The notes beneath the pieces were generated by a model. That model did no database searches and had not been told where the DNA came from. It saw nothing but the letters and a program-made list of their open reading frames with translations. From NCBI RefSeq assembly GCF_040954835.1, contig NC_090698.1:42878157-42942156 (forward strand): DNA of 64,000 nt, in the 5' to 3' direction. A program made the translations under genes and the position numbers. Below are positions 50,415 through 62,698 of the stretch, in pieces. Source of the stretch: Lepisosteus oculatus. Taxonomy: Eukaryota; Chordata; Actinopteri; Semionotiformes; Lepisosteidae. Numbering within the stretch: position 1 is the stretch's first letter; each line of letters begins with the position of its first letter.

Positions 50415-50765
50415 CCCTCCTTCGGATGAGCCGTAAAACCATGATCCGTACTCTCCATGGTCATTAAAAATCCCAGGGCATTTCTTGAAAAGAGTAGGGG
50501 CGTTAAATGGCCAAATTTCCTCCTGGGCTTTACCAGTCATGGACTCCTAATATTCCCCATCTATGAACTGTCTTCATCACTCTGCTCTCCTTCCCACTGA
50601 TAGCTGATGTGTGGTGAGTGTACTGGCGCACTTTGGCTGCCATCACATCATCGAGGTGGGAGTTATACTGTACATTGCTGGTGCTGGACGAAAGTCCCCG
50701 TTAGACGCAAGAGCTTTGAGTGAAGTATCCAGAAAAGCGCAATATGGTTGTAAGGATTATTAATA
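50415..50765 (+). repeat. Interspersed SINE-like repeat (third family)
   Basis: Blocks I recognise as a widespread fish repeat: GGTCATTAAAAATCCCAGGG, GAAAAGAGTAGGGGCGTTAA, TCATCACTCTGCTCTCCTTC, CTGATGTGTGGTGAGTGTAC, AAGAGCTTTGAGTGAAGTAT and AGAAAAGCGCAATATGGTTG, ending in a short TTATTAATA tail. It has no coding potential. The family name is not assigned. Confidence 0.6.
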
Positions 50766-51185
50766 GAATACATTAGATTATGAGTCATCAGAGGATTCTG
50801 TGCTGCATTCACAAGGCTAAAACGTACTGTATATCATCAGAAGATGCAGCAGATAACAACGTTACTTTTAAATTACCTTTAAATTTAAATTCAAGTGGTC
50901 AAAAGCTTTTCTGTTGTAAGCTAACAATGGATTTGAAAACATCCTTTTGGGCTGGTCCTATAACAAGTCCATGAGCACAGTATGGGGGCTATTGATATGC
51001 GCTGAAGGCAAACCATTAACAGTTGAGACAGGAATATCTGGCTCCATTTATTGGGCCTACCTGAGTGACCACACAAATGTGACTGATAGCTTGTCAGGGC
51101 AGCTACCGTGGACAATTAATAACACACCCAAAACAAAAGTATTGTTTTTCTTTCAGTTTGCACAGAAAAACGACAGACTTGGCAG

Positions 51186-51328
51186 CTGCAAATGAACAAA
51201 TAAAGGTTTATTCCATGATGAGAAGAAAAGAAGGCTGTGGAGCCTTCTTTGTGTGTCCGGAACTAAAGAAATGTGTTTTCTTTCTTCTTTTTTCAGCATG
51301 GAATAAACCTTTACTTGTTCCTTTACAG
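51186..51328. repeat. Fold-back element, 143 bp
   Basis: The left arm CTGCAAATGAACAAATAAAG and the right arm (reverse complement CTGTAAAGGAACAAGTAAAG) continue together through GTTTATTCCATG, about 45 bases each with a few mismatches, around a centre of about 50 bases. Single-arm relatives occur near 52602-52675 and 55840-55893. Family unassigned. Confidence 0.6.
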
Positions 51329-52601
51329 AAAAAAGACAGTCACACAGTAGAAATAACATAAAACAAAATATCTAACCTTTTAAAGGACTGTGTCCTCTGC
51401 GGGGATATAACCTTATAAAAATATATTAATTATGAAGATTGTTCATATACTATTTTCTTATTGGTTTTCTTTCTCCAAATATTTATTTATTTTGCATGTT
51501 TGTTTTCTGTAAATTCATAAACTAAATTCACAGTAAAAAAGAACTGAGAAAATTTCTTTAGCTTTCTTGATCATATCACTCACACAGAGTTTTAATCCAA
51601 TGGCAAACTTTGTAATGGTTTACACTGTTTTTTGGGAAGCAAAGAAAAAGTGTTTTAAACATTTTAAATACACGAAACAAGAAAAGACATTTGGTAACAA
51701 ACACTTCATTATTAACTTTTTTTTTCTGTTGTTGGCTTCCTCTGGGAGACTCGCCCTTTTGTTCCGGAACATTCCCAGCCTTTCAACCATTTATTTAGTT
51801 TGGTCAACAGAGGTGTCCTGTTAAAATAAGGCAGAATATTTTATTTTCCCTTTAAAGAAGTTCTTCACGTTTGTTATGTTTTTCTTTAGGAAATGTGATC
51901 ACTAGGGTGTGTAAATCTGTTACTGGTTGGGGAGGGGTATCAGCTACCTGTAGTGTTAACAGCATACAACCTTAACCTTTAGTCCTTCATAAAAAACATG
52001 AAAAGGCTTAATAAAAAATACTTATCATATCACTCAATACTTTTACCTTATGAAATTGTCAGTCATTGGTTTCAGTTTTATTGCTGCAGTACAATAATAA
52101 GCAATGGAAAAAAATTTGAGAGAGTTTTACACAATAAAATCTGTAAACATTTTCTTTATTGTATTCTTTCACTTTTTATATGTTTACATGCAAAAACACA
52201 AAAAGTGGTTGCATAAAATAAAACAAGGAAGGATTTTCTCAACAGCATGAAATACAAGAAGTCCGTAACAATGGTGAATGCATTCTGACAATCTGTACAA
52301 GTACAAAATCAGTTAAGCTCCTTCTAAGCTATCCTTACAAATGGAATGAATTTAGTAAAAACATGAAAATATTAACACATTCCACCAAAACGATGTTTGA
52401 ATTTCGGAAAGCTGAGATATCGTGTAATGTACTTGTTTACAGTTTGCAAAACAAAACTTTTTATAGTTGATCTAAATGCTTAGAGGTTAATACAAAGCTG
52501 GCTAAATATTTTTTTCTTTGCCTGTGTGTGCATTGTGAGCATACCGGTATTTGTTTACCCTGTCGTTACATATCTAATACAGCGAAATCAAAGGATATCA
52601 T

Positions 52602-52675
52602 TCTCCACAGCCGAAAAGTTGTGTTTTTTCTTCTCTTTTCAGCATGTAATAAACCTTTCCTTGTTCCTTTGCATT
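52602..52675 (+). repeat. Single-arm relative of the 51186 fold-back
   Basis: CTCCACAGCC, TTCTTCTCTTTTCAGCATG and AATAAACCTTTCCTTGTTCC follow the order of the outward arm of the 51186 element, with an extra insertion of about 15 bases. Confidence 0.5.
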
Positions 52676-52883
52676 CTCTAGCTATTAAGTCATTAACAGT
52701 GCCTGAACAAGATCAAAATGTAGAAGCATTTTTTGCTCACCATGTAACTGTAACATGGCAAAAATGGTAAGATGCAGTCCTCTGTACATATTCTTAGGGA
52801 AAAATATATTTTTTTAAAAAGCGCAGATTTCTTAGTATATTCCGTTTTTCCTTTTACAAAGCAGATTTTGTGAAGATCACTTT

Positions 52884-53150
52884 GGGGCGGAGTGGTGGCT
52901 CTGTGGCTAAGGATCTGTGCCCGTAGCTGGGAGGTTGCTGGGTCAAATCCTGTGGTTAGCAGAGGAATCCTACTCTGTTGGGCCCCTGAATAAACCCCAG
53001 CTGCTCCAGGGGTGCTGTACAATGGCTGACCCTGTGCTCTGACCTCAAGCTTCTCTCCCTGTCTGTGTGTCTCATGGAGAGCAAGCTGGGGTATGCAAAA
53101 AAAGACAATTTCCTAATGCAAGAAATTGTATATGGCTAATAAAGTGATCT
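52884..53150 (+). repeat. tRNA-derived SINE family B
   Basis: GTGGTGGCTCTGTGGCTAAG head, box B-like GCTGGGTCAAATCC, then GAGGAATCCTACTCTGTTGG, ACAATGGCTGACCCTGTGCT, CTCATGGAGAGCAAGCTGGG and an ATGGCTAATAAAGTGATCT tail. It is collinear with the 36161 copy. Confidence 0.72.
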
Positions 53151-55552
53151 CCATCTTTTTATGTATTAGTGTATTTAGAGAAAAAGATAAATGGTAGTGC
53201 CATCTATATATGACAAAATAACAAAAGCAGGATCTACTTTATTCCTGGTTTGCATTTGGCTATAATAGAAAGCAAATGAACACAAATCTAAGATATTTAA
53301 TGCTAAAAATGTAGCAAAGGCTGAAGGTATCTCTCCTTTTCTTGTGAAAAGCACATATAATGTCCTTAATAACTAATATGCCTTAAGTGTGATTTCAGAA
53401 TTTATTCTCCATTTACTGTATATAGTGTATAATAAAAAGAAGAAGAAAAAGAATCAAATACGTACATACACATATATGTAACGATAGAGATATTTCCCCT
53501 TTCTGATAAAATGTGACAGTGTTTCTGTATTCCACAGCTTTGACTGGTGTTGAGTTGCTTTCAGAAAAGCGTGCCTGTTCATCCTTTTCAGAATTGTATG
53601 TGGAATATATGTAGAACAAAGAACTGTACGATTTCCTGTGTCAACATTCATTTGACTGACAAAAACAGGATCTGTACAAGTGGTCTTAGTCACCAGTTGG
53701 CGCTGAAATGTAATGGAAATCCTGGAACACAGAACTATAGCTGTTTTTACAGTTCCTTTATGACAATTTGTGAAGTGCAAAAAAAACCAATAGAGTCTAC
53801 ATACTCTCAAGTGAGGCTCTAATAACTTCAAAGAAAGAAATGTTTACATCACACATTTTCTCTAAATACTAGAATTTGAATATTTTTAACATGATACATA
53901 ATTTAGTTTCTAAGAATGTCATGTTAATGGTTGATTTCCATTTGTGTACTAAAAGGAAGCTATTTAAATTAAACCTACATAATCTACCAATCTGCTAAAG
54001 AGCCCATGGAAATTTGCACTAATTGTTCAACGTTCATCACATTTTGTGAAGGAAATTGAATCTTCAGATGAATGATTGTGTGGTGCATTCATTGAATAAT
54101 TGAATTAAAAACAAGATTTGTAATATCTTGTAAACGGCTGGAACCTTCATCATAAAAGACGTTTTGGAAAATTTTAATCTGATTGACTATTCAGCTCTGT
54201 TTATTTGTTCAGGTATTTTAATGCTTGAGAAAAAAGCTCATTGAACAGTAGGAGTTGCGTGTCATCAATCCATCCAAAGAATGGATTCAAGAATCCCCCA
54301 TCTCCACAGAAGAAAGGATATTTTATTAAATCAATAAATGGACAGATGTTGAATTTTCTTTATTAAACAAGACCTTTATAGCTTACTGAAACATGTAGTC
54401 ATTACAATTTTTATTAATGCATTTTTAGTGCTTCATTTAAAAATCCTTACGATAACATAATTCAGTAAGTTACACCCATCCACCCATTTTCTAACTATTT
54501 TATGTCAGCAAGCAATGGGCACAAAACAGAATACACCCTGGACACCAGTCCATTGCAGGGTACACACAGATACATACAAAAACACACACACACACTCACA
54601 CCAGGGCCAATTTTACAGAAGCCAATTAACCTACATGTATGTCTTTGGACTGCGGAAGGAAACTTGAACACCCGGAGAAAACCAACATGAACATGGTAAG
54701 AACATGCCATCTCCATACAGAGATTTCCCAGTTTCTTTGAAGTTACTGTTTATGTATTCTCTGAGCTACTCCACTATCCCCAAGCACTCTACAAATTGCA
54801 TAAGACAGCTGCAAGATCTGTGGCTGATGCTGAAACTTTACAGAGGCCCTATACTGTACATTTGCTTCATCGGCAATAGGCAGAAAAAGCCCTCTGAAGT
54901 TTCCCACAGTCACTAACTTCTCTAGCACGTCCTGGCTTATTATTGGGGCTAGTAAAACAGAACCAGACAGTGATTATTTGTCCCCAACTCAACTCTGGAA
55001 CCTGAAGCTTGCAACTGAGGGAAAACAATACACTCTATTGTACACACTAAGGAATTAAGTTCCCACTCAATGTATATGCTGATATTCAGTAGATGCTATA
55101 CTTTCACTGCAACCATCCTAACTACAAGTCAATGAAGAGAGAGGACGTAGTGATCTGTGTTTGTAGAGGTGACTTCATAATGACAAGCCAAACTAATAAC
55201 TGGGGGTCGTACTGTCTGTGCCATCTATTTCAAAATCTCCAAACCAAATAAAACAGCTCAGGCTGAATCTGCTGAGTTAAGTGTCCCGATGATGATCATA
55301 ATTGTGGTATAAACCCATAGGTATACTGTAAACTGTCCCTGCAGGTAAATGTGGAAAAGAGCTACTGTATGTTCTTAGTGTGCGGTCTGACACTTTAGTA
55401 GAGTAGTTAATATGTGCACTTGATAGGTTCACACCTATATTACTAACTGTCAGGACTGCTACACCATGTTCTAATTTTGATAGGTACTTTTGTACACTAA
55501 AACTTGAAGAAACAGTCAATCTTGGATGAAGATACTTTTTCAGATGTGTGAC
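53151..55552. other. Intergenic with one SINE
   Basis: Contains the SINE at 54473-54731. The rest shows no gene or named repeat. Confidence 0.45.
54473..54731 (-). repeat. SINE family A, truncated copy
   Basis: Reverse orientation. It starts with the tail (CCATCCACCCATTTTCTAAC) and runs through TGGACACCAGTCCATTGCAG, GCCAATTAACCTACATG and TCTTTGGACTGCGGAAGGA. It stops near CCATCTCCATACAGAG, so the tRNA-like head is absent. Confidence 0.75.
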
Positions 55553-55784
55553 TGTCACGGATGTCAGAAGGGACGAACCGTGGAACGGCAGGAGAGCGGG
55601 AGGGGGGTTAGCCCGGGCTCAGCTGTTCAGGAAATGCTGTATAGAAACCTATGCCCTCAGGCCACAGACGTGGGGCGACCTGGTGCTAGGCGGGTCTCAG
55701 GATATCCGAACCTCAATGCTGAGCGAAGAGGAAACTAGGCACAGGACAGAGCAGGAGTGCCCTCTAGCTGTAGAGGGCGTGACA
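55553..55784. mobile_element. GC-rich short element with inverted ends and TSD
   Basis: A 232-base GC-rich insert bounded by TGTCACG and CGTGACA, flanked on both sides by GTGAC (a 5-base target duplication). It shares the GGGACGAAC and GGCAGGAG blocks with the element at 41837. Short terminal inverted repeats plus a 5-base duplication fit either a non-autonomous DNA transposon or a short solo LTR. It has no convincing ORF. Confidence 0.6.
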
Positions 55785-55839
55785 GTGACAACATTTCACA
55801 TAACTGAAAGATGATTTGCAGCTGTAACAAACAAAGTCG

Positions 55840-55893
55840 TCTTTCTGCTTTTTTCAGTTTGGAAGTAACCTCTGCCTTACTCCTTTTACACCT
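55840..55893 (+). repeat. Diverged single-arm relative of the 51186 fold-back
   Basis: TTTCTGCTTTTTTCAGTTTG, then GAAGTAACCTCTGCCTTACT and CCTTTTACA parallel TTTCAGCATGGAATAAACCT with substitutions. Weakest of the three. Confidence 0.35.
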
Positions 55894-56316
55894 ACTGTGT
55901 AATGCTATAATCATTTGGGGTGAAATTTAAAATTTTGCCAATGAAATCTAGTTCTTAATACTTTCTCAAGGGGTCTACTGATGCTATTAAATTTCCATCA
56001 TACATCATCTGAGAATTTATTAGTATTCTTAAAAACTCTCTAACAGATTGTGGATGTGGTTCTAGATGATTTCTATTTGTACAGTGAACAAATTAACCAT
56101 AAAAATTCTTGCCTCAAACCAACACTCCCCTAGGTTTACACTGCAATGAAAGCTCTTTTTCTTTCTCTGCCTTTAATGGGAGTATACACAATCAATAAAA
56201 TGAAAGGGTGTTTTCTCATTTAATTCGAATAAAGTGCCGCTTAGCTACCTAGAGACATTAACAGGACTGGGTGAAACATTTTTGCAAGTAATACAGCTAT
56301 GTCTGTGGCATTGCTC

Positions 56317-56674
56317 CATTCACCCATTTTCTTAACCACTTTACCCAGTACAGGGTCACAAAGGGAGCTGGAGCCTATCCCAGCAAGCAACAGGGGCAAG
56401 GTGCTATACACCCTGGATTGGATGCCAGTCCATTGCAGGGCACACACAGACACAAACATGTACACACTCTCACCAGGGGCAATTTTTCTAGAAGACAGTT
56501 AACCTACCAGCATGCCTTTTGACCATGTGAGGAAACCAGAGCACTTGGAGAAAAACCCACACAAACACAGGGAGGCCATACATACTCCAAGCAAATAGCA
56601 CCCCAAGAATTAAACTGAGAACTCCAGCTCTGCAAGGCAACGACACTAATCACTGTGCCACCATGCTGCCCTGC
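56317..56674 (-). repeat. SINE family A, near full length
   Basis: Reverse orientation, complete from tail (CCATTCACCCATTTTCTTAA) through GGATGCCAGTCCATTGCAGG to the tRNA-like head (AATCACTGTGCCACCATGCT) at the right end. It is the best preserved minus-strand copy in the window. Confidence 0.78.
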
Positions 56675-56929
56675 AGCCTCAGTCTCTTTTCCAAAAATAT
56701 TATCACTTTCCTATTCTTTCTCCCAGTTTAAATTGTTTGTGCACTCCATACTGTATATTTTCCTACAGTTAAGGTTTTCATTTCTTCTTGTGATGTATTT
56801 AAAGAGCTTCCAGAAATTTGAATTTCATGTTGGTCTGAGTAACATGAAATGTCTTCAAATACGTTTCTATTTTTAGTTAATGTACTGTTTGATATAGTGA
56901 ATTGGATTCCAGGCTGCTCTCAATACACA

Positions 56930-57110
56930 GAGCAGTGGGTTTGTCTTTGGACTCATATCTGGTGGGTTGTGGGTTCCTGTCCCTACTGCAGAAAGATGCT
57001 CTTGTGCTTTGAGGAAAGGTACTTTTTCCCAGTTGCTCCAAGTCCGCCAGGCTTTAAGATCTGGTATATGTAATCCCTTTTGACCTGCTGACTACTGAAT
57101 TATAACCCTG
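56930..57110 (+). repeat. Possible tRNA-derived SINE fragment
   Basis: CAGAGCAGTGGGTTTGTCTT and TGGTGGGTTGTGGGTTCC resemble the A and B box spacing of tRNA-like SINE heads. A weakly matching body follows (CTTGTGCTTTGAGG, CCCAGTTGCTCCA). It could be a diverged relative of family B. Confidence 0.4.
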
Positions 57111-60100
57111 ATAAGACACAGAATTCCTTGCACAAACTGTCAAATGACGCCACACTCTTGTTGTTAGAATAAGAGGGACCTCAAAATTCCTATGAGTAAT
57201 AGGTATACAAAAATTATAGTTTATATCCTGTGTGCAGTTGTGAAGTTAAAAACAAATGTTTTTATTACAAAATCTTTTGTCAGGGAGGCTTTCAGTATTA
57301 CAAAATGTTCTTCCTGTTTTGTTAACAGAGATCTTTAACATTGTCCAGGGACATGAAGGTCAGGTGTCATTTCACAAAACCTAGTCAGGATTAGTTATGA
57401 AAGCAAGCAAAAATAAAGAAAAATGTATAGATATAGTAATGAAAAGCAGATAGTATAGCTATCAAAAGATTCATTGTGTTTCCTGTGCATGAAAAAGTGA
57501 ACTGCTTAAGAAATCAACTTCCTGTCAGTGATATGACAAAAAGGGAACTCTTACGTATCACTACCAACTTTCTAGATAAATAGATCAAGATTAAAAGACA
57601 TTATTTACAGTCACTCAACAACTTAACACATAATCATAAAGCTAAATGTCATGAACAAACACATTCTATGTACATCCCATTATAGCAATAAATGTAAATA
57701 AAAAATATATAAAATGACACCACCATGCTCACCATGACACCTCATGCTTAAACTCACTTTTTGGTTCCACCTCCTACAAAGCTGAAAATTAAAAACCATT
57801 AATATTAAAAGGAAGAAATGGATTGCTTTTGGCAGGTGTTTGTTAATCAGGTACAATGAAAAGCAGCCTGGTCTTTCTGAGTGCAGTGCTGTAGAAGATG
57901 GAAATAATAATTACTCTTGAGAAGCCAAAATGTGAAAAAAAAACACCATTAACAACACAAGCTTGATTTTTCCAAGCTGTGATTTTTCCTTGATAATTTA
58001 TCAAGTCTTAATTCTATGCTACAGCTCTTCAAATAATTAAGGCTGATAACCAGCCAGGAATGATTACAGAAGAGGAGAAGCATCCATCTATTTTTTAATA
58101 GTATCATTATTGACCAACTTATGCCCTGACTAGAACTTGTACAGTAGGTAGGGTACTGTACCAGTGGGGGTTCTATCACCCAGTGTGTAGAGCCTGGTCT
58201 TTGACTGAGTAAGAAAAACAGAATCAGCAGAACTGATCAATTATAAAATCAGAATTAGGAATTGCAAAGTGCAGCAACTGCAGCAGCAGAATCAAAATCG
58301 CATCACATCATTTGTTCAATTAAGGACAAATTAATTATTCACTAAAACTCCAATAGGTGTGATAAAACCTGAAGAGAATTGATAAAATTGTGAGGATTAG
58401 GATGAGGATTAGGATTAGGAAACCTAATTATATTTTAGTGCTCTGATACTGTAAACTACAGTGCCAAGAAAACACTTGTGAACATGTGAGATAGTGAAAG
58501 GAATGTCTTACTGCAATACCCTTGTTTAACAAGGAATCACTATCAAATAACCAAAAGGATTTGTATTTACCAGTTCAATGGTTGTGAGTCTCGATGGTGT
58601 CTGGAAAAATAATAATTGTGAATAATTTTGTGTGAAATAATCAGTGAACTGATAGTTTACTTAGCACATCGAGTAAAATTAGGTAACAAGTAGACAAGGA
58701 CTGAACTTGGGCAGTACTGTCCTATATTATGGTCAGAAACTGTGAGTTTGGTCTTCTCCATATAGGTTAGGAAAAAGTCATGAGATGATAAAAAAAAATT
58801 CAGTAATAGAGTAGTTGATGCTCATCAGTATGGAGAGGGTTACAAAACAATTTTTAATAATTTGGAGCTCAATTCATCTGCTGTCAGAGACTATAAATGG
58901 AAAATATCCAAGACCATGGCAAATATGGTTGTCTTGACCACTTGTTTTACTATGTTTTCGACAAAAGCAGCCCTAAAATAATTCACAAGGTCAATAAAAA
59001 CTCCCAAGTAACATCTAAGAATCTGCAGGCCTCTTGCTTCAGCTAATGCCAGTGTTCATACTTTAGTCTCCAGGAAAGGATTGAATGGGTATGTTTTTCA
59101 TGGGAGAATAGCCAGGAAGAAACTGGTACATACTGTATCATAATGTTATGAAACACTTTTACATGACTATGATTATTTATATGTGTTTATCTTAGTGTTC
59201 CTTCAGACCTTCAGTTTAGTTTTATTGCTTTAAAGAGTTTCTCTGCTCCCTCAAACAAATGATTGTTGGCAGCTAACCAAATGTCTGATCTAAGACACGG
59301 CTATAAAAAGTCTCAAGTCTTAAGAGTCACACTGACATGAAGCTGAAAATGGATTTATCAAGAACTGAACCTGACAAAGTGTGGTTGCATTAGTTGTGGC
59401 TTATCTGTAGGTAGTCCACAAAGCGGTGGAGTCAAAAGGGATAAGGATGAACTGGTCCTGCAGAGTGAGACAAAAAGAAGGAGGTTTAGTTTATGATGGG
59501 TGATGGGAGAGCATCCAGGTGATGGTTGTGAGACAAAGAAAGGAGGAAACCTGAGCATCATAGGGAAGAAAAGAAATATTTGACAATTACCAGAATAAAA
59601 ACAATATGGAAGGTCAAGAGATGACCTAGAGAGAATATGCATTGAGAGAACAATATGGAATCCAAGACAGAGCTCTGTGGTCACCTATTGCAAGTGGAGC
59701 AGGCAGAAAGTGAGCCCCACTGGAAACCTAATACAGTATGTGTGCCCAGTGTCGTAGAAATGAGAAACTTTGAGAGGCTTGAGCAGTGTCAGAATTTCCC
59801 TGGTCAGTGACAGTGAAAGATATCAGAGAGATTGAGGAGAAATAAGATAGAGAAAAGGGAGGCAACATGAGATAAGTGAAGAGGAAGAACACACTGGTAA
59901 GTTCAAGTAAGCTATTAATAAAACCTGCAACTTAAATGTAATGTTTCACATGATGACCAGTTTATTATTTTTGGCATGTTCAATGTTTTTTTAATTACAC
60001 AATCAAAGAATGAATTACTGTATACACACAAAGGTATTTAAATCTGACATTAAATTTCCTAGTGTAAAAGCAATGAAGTATCCAGTATACACTTGTTATT

Positions 60101-60909
60101 GCTGTTGTAACAGAAAGAATAAGGTTCTGGATCCCGAGATGAAGTTAAACAGATGAGTTTATTGCATTCAAGGAACAATAAAGCCCAAGTATTGTTTCCC
60201 GCAAGAAACAACACAACTGAAGTATTGTTCGAAGTGCAGGTACAAACTTTCAGATTATACAGGGTTTTCTTGCCGCTTCTGATGTCACTCATTATTATGG
60301 TAAAGGGGGGAGGTCATGGTGTTTGGCCAGTTTACAGCCTTTTGGCCAAATGGTCAGGGATATAAGTAACCCTCTGGGGTTTCATGGCTGGCATCTGGAA
60401 ACCTTATCAGTTCTCCCTTTCCTGACATAAACTCCTGTTGCTTAGAACAATCTTCAGGCAGAACAGACTTAAGTTAACCCTTTTTATATCTTGTATCTTA
60501 CTCCATTGCCAAGTAAGAAATACTCTTGCATCTGTACACACTACAAGACATACATTGTGCATTAATGTGCCGGTGCTAATAACAGGTAACACATCCCTTT
60601 TACCCTTTTATTATTTGCACCTAATAATAAGAAACTTTATTATGACACAAAATATTACTAGATATGCAGAATATTAATAAGTAACAATAAATGAAAAGAA
60701 AAAAATCTTATCTTGCCAGTAATACTGATATGAGAGCATGCACACATAACCCATAAGTAATCACTAAAAAAAGTAATCTTGCTATTACTACTTGTATTGA
60801 AGAACATTTCAATACAAGCAGAATCCAAAAACATATTTCTAATACCTTCAAACATAACAATTATAAGTAAAATCTTGAACAGCTTCCAAAGATGAAGCAT
60901 ATCATAAAA
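57111..60909. other. Intergenic, no gene seen
   Basis: AT-rich to about 59300. The segment 59340-59900 is purine-rich on the plus strand and may be an old LINE remnant. 60110-60420 has a different composition and may be an old insert. I cannot assign either. Confidence 0.4.
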
Positions 60910-62240
60910 TGACTTTAGGTCCTTTGCAAAAGTTTTCACCCCCTTCTAATGAGGTCCCTCATTTGTTGAATTACAAAGGTCATTTCTTCAATTATAAGTC
61001 ATGTGTGCACCTCTTTTTCAAAGTGACCATTTTTAATAAAACATGAATTCTCATCATGAACACTTTAATGAGTGAAAGAAGATACAAAGAAAGAAGAAAC
61101 TACACAGAAAAATCCAAAACCAAAAATGTCCATTGGTCATTGTCCTGTTGAAAGAGGAATCTTCATCCTAGTTTTCAGACTTCAGAAGACTGAAGCTGAT
61201 TTTCCTCTCGATTGGCTTGTACTTTGCTCCATCTACTGCATTTCGCCCTCACTCTTGACTGGACCTAAAAACATACTGCTGCCACCACCATACTTGGCAG
61301 CTGGGATGATGTGGACTGGGAGATGTGCAGACTCAACACTTTGAAGTTACATCAGAGGTTCTCAACCTCTACTGCAGCCTGAAACCCTTTGATTCTCAAA
61401 ATATGTTATTGCACCCCATATCAAAAAGTGTCAAAGGAGGTCAGTTCTCTAAACCTTAGATACATCATAGCTATAGAATGAAAGAGACAGAATTACTGTA
61501 CTGTATATATAATTTTAGATTTGCAGTAAAATTAGGGATACATGAATGATTACATACTTCTTATGATTACCTTAAAATACATAGATTTGGAGAAAACAAA
61601 GTCGTTGTATTCACATACCTGTGCTTAAGTGATTTACCTTCTAAAACAGTCTGGCATGTCTCACACGCCAAAAAAGGAAATGTTGTACCCGCGGAGAGTG
61701 TGTGCACCCCAAGTTAAGAACCACTGATTTAGACCAAAAAAGTTCAAATTTTGCTTTGTCTGACCACTAAACCTTTTGACACACTTTTTCAGTATCAATT
61801 AATTTTTTTGTTGCAAAATCTAGGTGGGATTTGAGATGCGTTTGCTACTTTGCTATATGAGAATATGACTGAGATATTGTTGACTCATGATTAGCATGTC
61901 CCAGAATAATGTAGCTCTTTCAAAGTCGGCATTAACTTCACATCTCCAGCCAGTTTCTTCTTGCATGGCAGCTCAGTTTGGAAGAACAACCTGATCAGCA
62001 GTGTCTGTGAGGGATGATTCATTTTCTACTTCTTTTTGATAAACTTAACCATACTCAAAGGGATATTCAATGTCTTTAAATTTTTAAGACCTTTAACCTG
62101 GTTCTGCCTTTCTACATCTTTATGTCTACAGACTACCAGAAGCTGTTCAATGAATTGAGTGATTCTTAAAAGTAAATTCTTTACACCTGCACTAATTTAG
62201 GTTAGCCACAGTAAAGGGGGTAATTACTTAATATAGTATA
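60910..62240 (-). mobile_element. Decayed Tc1-like DNA transposon
   Basis: The left end (CCTTTGCAAAAGTTTTCACC CCC) and right end (AAAGGGGGTAATTACTT) form degenerate inverted termini of a type I recognise from fish Tc1-like elements. On the minus strand, AKYGGGSSM (near 61290) corresponds to the transposase KHGGGSIM motif. The plus strand holds the known antisense text GTCCTGTTGAAAGAGGAATC and TGTACTTTGCTCCATC. Many indels; dead. A separate insertion occupies 61353-61726. Confidence 0.7.
61353..61726. mobile_element. hAT-like non-autonomous element nested in the Tc1 relic
   Basis: The termini CAGAGGTTCTCAACCT and AGTTAAGAACCACTG are inverted and match a common hAT terminal pattern. The flanking octamers AGTTACAT and ATTTAGAC agree at 5 of 8 positions, a possible decayed 8-base target duplication. 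It interrupts the Tc1-like sequence and so is younger than it. Confidence 0.6.
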
Positions 62241-62484
62241 CAGTATGAATATGTTGGATTTGACTTTCCAGTGTTTGATGTTAAAAGGGGAACTGCAACA
62301 CTATTTTTATATTTCAGGGTTAGAAAGAATCAGCATTGATACTGTAAGTGCTTTTCAAAAAACAATAAAAGTAAAAGGTACACAGTGACTTCCACTTTAC
62401 ATCACAAAACAGACAAAATTTCCACAGTATCTCCAGGTACGCATTCCATTTGAGTGTAATAAAATTATATAACTGAACACATGA

Positions 62485-62490
62485 TTTATT
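62485..62490 (-). terminator. Candidate polyadenylation signal of the PAR1-like gene
   Basis: Minus-strand AATAAA about 210 bases beyond the stop codon at 62699. Confidence 0.4.
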
Positions 62491-62698
62491 TATGTAAATC
62501 ACTTTATCCCACCTCCCAGGTCTTCACCGGTAACTTAAAGAGAAATATAAAAGCTGCTAGACCTCCAGAACTCGACGAACACAAGTATATACTATATATA
62601 TATAAACTTTCTTATTACTATTAAGTCTAAAAATAAAAGTAAGACTTTTTCATTGTTCAAGAAAAATATATTTCTAAAACACATAAAGGCATAAAATA

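Noticed and set aside
55526-55814. Overlapping ORFs of 70-88 residues
   Set aside because: They lie in the GC-rich repeat element, where stops are rare because of composition.
58388-58422. Telomere-like GGATTA/GAGGATTAGG run
   Set aside because: The unit is not TTAGGG, it has only about four imperfect units, and it reads as a small tandem repeat.
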